A stretch of DNA of 64,000 bases, from NCBI GenBank assembly GCA_026008535.1, contig BRKX01000014.1:53431006-53495005 (forward strand), written 5' to 3'. The stretch is from Perilla frutescens. Taxonomy: Eukaryota; Streptophyta; Magnoliopsida; Lamiales; Lamiaceae. The notes under the pieces are model-generated. The model did not search any database. It was not told where the DNA came from and worked only from the letters and a program-made list of their open reading frames with translations. Below, one piece after another: positions 59,780 through 64,000 of this stretch (position 1 is the stretch's first letter; every line of letters begins with the position of its first letter). The position numbers and the translations under genes are program-made.

Positions 59780-60198
59780 GGCGAAAGATTGGAGAAAGAA
59801 GGAAAAGGGTTTCGGGAAGATGAAGAGTTTTCAGAGGGTTTTGCAAAAACGTGACGAGAATCTAAATGAAAATGACAAGAATGAAAAATAGAGGGATATA
59901 AATATAGTTAATAGATACCCGCCTCCAAATAAATAGGAATCAACAAATTAAAGATATAGTCAAAAGAGGTATTAAAGATAAAGTAAGATACATTTCCAGA
60001 TACATTCAACTGACTTTCAAAATTTTCCCTTTTTTTTATTTTTTTTATATATATAATTATCCAATTATTGTCACCAAAATTTTATTTTTCAGAAAACTTT
60101 TGATACATCATAGAAAACTTATTAAGAAGAGAAACAAATGATGAATAGATGAATAACCAAAAGAATCTCATAAAAATCATTAATTTAAGATCTTTGAT
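59780..60198. other. Spacer between pol and the envelope-position ORF
   Basis: AT-rich, non-coding. The RNase H reading frame breaks off at its left edge, so a deletion probably touched 60199. Confidence 0.45.
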
Positions 60199-61770
60199 CT
60201 AGTTATATGAATAGCTCCCGGCAACCACATATTCGGACTCGGCTGTGGACAATGAGATACAATTTTGCTTTTTGTTGTGCCAAGAGATAAGGTTGTTTTC
60301 TAAGTAACAACATCCTCCACTTATACTCTGTCTATCATCAATTTCTCCAGCCCAATGAGCATCACTGTATCCAACAAGATCTGTTGTTGTGTCCTTAGTG
60401 AACCATAGACCTAATTCACAAGTTCCGGCCACATACCGAATGATCCTTTTCATTGCCTTAAGATGTTCCTCCTTGGGACAAGACTGAAATCGAGCACATG
60501 CACACACACTGTACATGATATCAGATCGACTAGCAGTCAGATAGAGAAGACTTCCGATCATTGATCTATACAAAGTTGGATCAACTTGAGGTCCAACTGC
60601 ATCTTTTGACAATTTTTCAGTTGTGCTCATTGGAGTCCTCATGTGCTTTGCATTCTCCAAACCAAACTTCTTAACAAGGTTTTTGGCATATTTTGTCTGT
60701 GAGACGAAAACACCATTTTCCTTTTGTTTGACTTGAAGTCCAAGGAAATTACTAAGCTCACCGACCATACTCATTTCAAAAGTTGTGGACATTGCTTCAA
60801 CAAATTCCTTCAAAGCTTTCTCACTTGTTGACCCAAACACTATGTCGTCGACATAGATTTGAGCGATTGTAAGCATGTCTTTATCTTTCTTGAGGAATAA
60901 AGTTCTATCAGCATAACCCCTGGAAAATCCAAACTCAAGCAAGAATTCAGTTAGCCGACTATACCAAGCTCTTAGAGCTTGTTTTAGTCCGTATAATGCC
61001 TTATGTAATTTATATACATGACTTGGGTTTGTTGGATCTTCAAAACCTTTGGGTTGTTCCACGTAAGCTTCTTCTTCCAAAATTCCATTTAGAAAAGCCG
61101 CCTTAACGTCCATCTGGTGAAGAGTGATGTTAAGGTAACAAGCAATGGCAAATAAAAGCCTAATTGACTCTATTCGTGCAACCAGAGCAAAAGTTTCATC
61201 ATAGTCTATACCTTCTACCTGAGTATAACCTTGGGCAACTAAGCGAGCCTTATTTCTGATGATATTCTCAAATTCATCAGTTTTATTTTTGAATATCCAC
61301 TTAGTCCCAATAACATTTACTCCAGAGGGTCTGGGCACAAGTGTCCAGACTTTGTTTCTCACAAACTCAAGTAATTCGGCCTGCATTGCACTAATCCAAA
61401 ACTCATCTTTTAAGGCTTCGGTTACATTCTTAGGTTCAATCATAGACAAAAACACAACACTACCAACTTCATTTATGACACACGACAAACACACCATCCT
61501 TACCATTTCCTTGTGGTTGGTAATGGCTTTACCTCTTGTTCGGACCCCTTCGTGAACATCTCCAATGACTTTGTCAATTGGATGATCTTTGCGAATTCTC
61601 TTCGGAGGGTCTCTTCGAACACTTCCTTGAATTACTGCTGGGATTTCTGAATCGTCAATATCAGATCCAGGTTCATTGGAAGATGTATCCTTATTTGTCG
61701 CTGAAAGTGGGCTCAACTTCGGGGTCAACTTGTTCTGCATCGGTGTTTCATGTATTTCCCTGAATCTCAA
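60199..61770 (-). pseudogene. Reverse transcriptase and RNase H of the SIRE element
   Basis: 523-codon open frame. It begins in the linker after integrase; RT motifs WIFKNKTDEFENIIRNKARL, MDVKAAFLNGILEEEAYVEQ, YGLKQALRAW and the catalytic IYVDDIVFGS are intact (about residues 160-310). RNase H follows with GYSDAHWAGEIDDRQSISG and CISLSTAESEYVVAG, then ends after five unusual residues where the family continues for about 50 more. The C-terminal RNase H is thus lost. The frame is offset from integrase by a frameshift near 61755. Function: copying genomic RNA to DNA; this copy probably is not autonomous. Confidence 0.88.
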
Positions 61771-62989
61771 TTACACCGTCAGTATCATCAGTAGGAGTAT
61801 ACAAACTAGCCATATCATCAAATCTTATATTCACACTCTCCATTACAGTTTTGGTCCTGAGGTTATAAACACGATAGGCATGACTGTTAAGTGAGTAACC
61901 AATGAACACACCTTTGTCACTTTTAGGGTCAAACTTGTAAAGATAGTCCCTATGATTCAAAATATAACAAACACAACCAAATACATGTAAATATTTCAGG
62001 TTGCGTTTTTTACCATTCAGAATCTCGTATGATGTTATGGTGGTTCCGGTTCTTAGGTTTACTCGATTACTTACATGACATGCGGTATTTAACGCTTCAG
62101 CCCAAAACCGTTTAGCCAACTTCTTTGAGTGCAGCATTACAGTGGCGATCTCTTGTAAAGTACTATTCTTTCGCTCGGCCACACCATTTTGCTGAGGTGT
62201 CTTTGGGGATGAGTTTTCATGATGAGTACCTTCTTTTGTACAAAAGTTGAGGAGTTGTATATTCTCAAACTCCCTCCCATAATCGGATCTCAACTTCTTA
62301 ACACAAGCGTGATAAAAGTTTTTGATCGTAGCATACAATTCTAAGAAGGTATCATATGTTTCACCCTTATTTCTTAAAAATTTCACCCAAGTATGCCTTG
62401 AAAGATCATCTACAATGACAAAAGAATACCTCTTTCCTCCAAGGCTTTCAACTTCAGCTGGTCCCATAAGGTCCATATGAAGTAGTTCGAAGCAGCTTTG
62501 AGTTGTGAAAGGTCTCTCAGAGGTTGTCACAACAGGGTATGACGCTTTGACTTGTTTTCCCTTTTGACAATCTCCATAGAGGCTAGGACTTGCAATATTC
62601 AACTTGGGAACTCCTAGAACAGTATTTAGTCTTTGGAGATTCTTCATGTTACGAAAATTTGTGTGTCCTAATTTTTGATGCCAAAGCTGCACCTCATTCA
62701 CCTGCGCACTTAGACAACTGTTTCTGTTGGTCTCATAGATATTATTGGAAGACCTTACCCCTGAGATCACATGGTTTCCATTATTGTCCATGACAGTGCA
62801 ACTTTCTTTATCAAAGATGACGCTGAAGTTGTCATCACATAGTTGACTGATGCTAATGAGATTTGCTGTCAGTCCTTCAACATGTGACACATTAGCTAAC
62901 TTTGGGAGTCTAGAACTGTCCAAGGTTCTGCGTCCTACAATTTTGCCATTTGATCCTCCTCTAAAGGTTACTTCGCTACCATTTACTCT
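61748..62989 (-). pseudogene. Integrase region of the SIRE element
   Basis: Continues the gag-protease frame after one TAA (62992-62990). The HHCC finger reads LWHQKLGHTNFRNMKNL and then YGDCQKGKQ: the first Cys of the pair is replaced by Tyr. The catalytic triad is present (LLHMDLMGP, LRSDYGREFEN, NGVAERKN). KYLHVFGCVCYILN and KGVFIGYSLNSHAYRVYN form the C-terminal part. A frameshift near 61755 separates it from RT. Loss of the Cys would be expected to weaken zinc binding. Confidence 0.85.
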
Positions 62990-64000
62990 TTAATAGTTTG
63001 ATAGGTAACATCTAGAACCAGTCATGTGACGTGAGCATCCGCTATCAAAGTACCAAGTAGTTGAGTTATTATCTGTTGATGCAGTGAAGACCACTTGGCA
63101 GATCAATGTGGTAGTAACTTTGGGTCTCCATACCAGTTTCTTCGATTTGTCACCCTTTCTTGTAAGGATAGGATTTGAAGCTTGTTTCCTCAGATGCATC
63201 TCCTTTTGGTGTTCCTGCAAGAACCTATGACAAAAGGGTTTAATGTGTCCAGGGAGGAAACAATAGTGACAAATGTACCTTCTACATTTCCTTTTTACTA
63301 ACGAAGTGGAGGAAACTTTCTTTGCTTTTACAAATGGTTTTCCATGGGTAGACATGATTTGTGTAAAGGCGGGCTTCACACTTTTATCATAGCCTATCCC
63401 ATGTGAAGTTACCTTGGTTTGAGCAAGAACCTCATCTAGCTTGGAAGTACCGGTGTTGAGCCTTTTGAATGTCTCATTTGCATGGTTGAGCTGGATCCTC
63501 ATGTTGTCAATCTCAGCGTCTTTCTTTGTCAGCATTACTTCCAGCTTTGCCAGTGACGCTTTCTGGATAGTGCTTTCCTCATTAAGTGACTCCACCACTT
63601 TGCACTGTTTGCTCCACTTTAAGTACAACTCCTTGTAAAGTCCTTGCATCTTTTCCAATAACTCCAATGTTTCTTCTTCAGAGACTTCTTCCTCCTCATC
63701 TGCAGTAGTTATAACAGTGTTGAAACAAAAAAGAGTTTTGTAATAAGACTCATCATACATTTCAGAAGTTATCTTAGCTTCAGTGTGACTTGACTTATCC
63801 TCTTCAACACATACTGCAGTTAAGGCTGCGTGCTCATTTGGTGCATCATCTGGTATCTCCTCTACATAAATTCCTGAAGTGTCTAGCTCACTGTCACTAA
63901 GAGATAGAAAATTAACTTGTTTCCTAAGTTTTCTAAAAGTGTTCGGACACTCATTTGTAAAGTGCCCATATTCTTTGCACTCATAACATTGAACAGTAGA
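62990..64000 (-). pseudogene. Gag C-terminal part and protease start of the SIRE element
   Basis: Open from the right window edge to the TAA at 62990. A first zinc knuckle CYECKEYGHFTNEC (CX2CX4HX4C) lies near the edge (about 63934-63975). Then comes an acidic region, a coiled-coil-like Glu/Lys/Leu stretch (63650-63440), a second knuckle CHYCFLPGHIKPFC near 63270-63230 and the protease active-site motif WYFDSGCSRHMTG near 63060-63020. The reading frame is the same as integrase, so the only break here is the stop at 62990. Gag packages RNA; the protease cuts the polyprotein. Confidence 0.85.

Larger units (their letters stand above)
56844..64000 (-). mobile_element. SIRE-type Ty1/copia retrotransposon, 3' part, continuing beyond the right edge
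   Basis: Minus-strand order gag-protease, integrase, RT/RNase H, envelope-position ORF, polypurine tract, 3' LTR. The lineage follows from WYFDSGCSRHMTG, the YVDD motif, RNase H wording ISLSTAESEYV, and an extra ORF between pol and the 3' LTR, a SIRE/Maximus hallmark. It is broken by stops and frameshifts. The 5' LTR and start of gag lie right of the window. The five bases beyond the LTR are TTATA; the partner copy is not visible. Confidence 0.9.

Noticed and set aside
1800..63000. CRISPR arrays, operons or bacterial-type systems
   Set aside because: The sequence is plant nuclear; direct repeats found are microsatellites, tandem duplications or LTR-derived, without regular spacers.

Overview
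The window reads as plant nuclear DNA, almost certainly from a eudicot. It is very AT-rich, genes have GT-AG introns, and it carries an NLR resistance gene, a RALF peptide gene and a dense layer of plant transposon families (Tekay-like and SIRE LTR elements, Tork-like copia, MULE, CACTA, Stowaway, PIF/Harbinger MITEs, Helitron ends, a SINE). I cannot name the species. Some gene features suggest an asterid, but this is weak.

Layout. 1-2031 holds the 3' end of a CC-NBS-LRR type gene with an acidic C-terminal tail, plus a second possible last exon at 2857-2926. 4557-4788 is an orphan exon of a HAK/KUP potassium transporter. 6293-10326 is a 4 kb solo LTR containing a second, nested LTR. 12414-12943 is a CACTA-type terminus next to three consecutive exons of a monodehydroascorbate reductase (MDAR) with two nonsense codons. 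15060-16570 is a decayed copia pol. 18712-19071 is an intact RALF gene, the only complete host gene I can support. 19559-21662 is a second solo LTR of the same family in the opposite direction, followed by two MITEs and a foldback element. 24985-29907 holds two 5'-truncated minus-strand genes: a NAM-associated/SANT-like protein split by a 3.06 kb solo LTR, and a FolD folate enzyme lacking its first and one internal exon. 34010-37624 has a MULE with a 10-bp target duplication and a hAT-like element into which an 807-bp solo LTR inserted. 39379-42532 is another Tekay-like solo LTR, followed by a Tourist MITE. 43.7-55.5 kb is mostly non-coding, with tandem duplications, CT tracts and a short SINE. 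55529-56475 is a MULE with a GC-rich interior. 56844 to the right edge is the 3' part of a SIRE-type copia element on the minus strand: gag-protease, integrase, RT/RNase H, an envelope-position ORF and the 3' LTR.

Biologically this is a gene-poor, transposon-rich island. Five solo LTRs have perfect 5-bp target duplications and no internal domain, so unequal recombination has been active. Several host genes survive only as exon fragments, which suggests transposon capture or decay. I found no evidence of a novel multi-gene system. The most informative signals are the duplicated NLR last exon, the MDAR fragment beside the CACTA end, the LTR-split SANT/NAM gene, and a 169-bp sequence shared by two distant sites.
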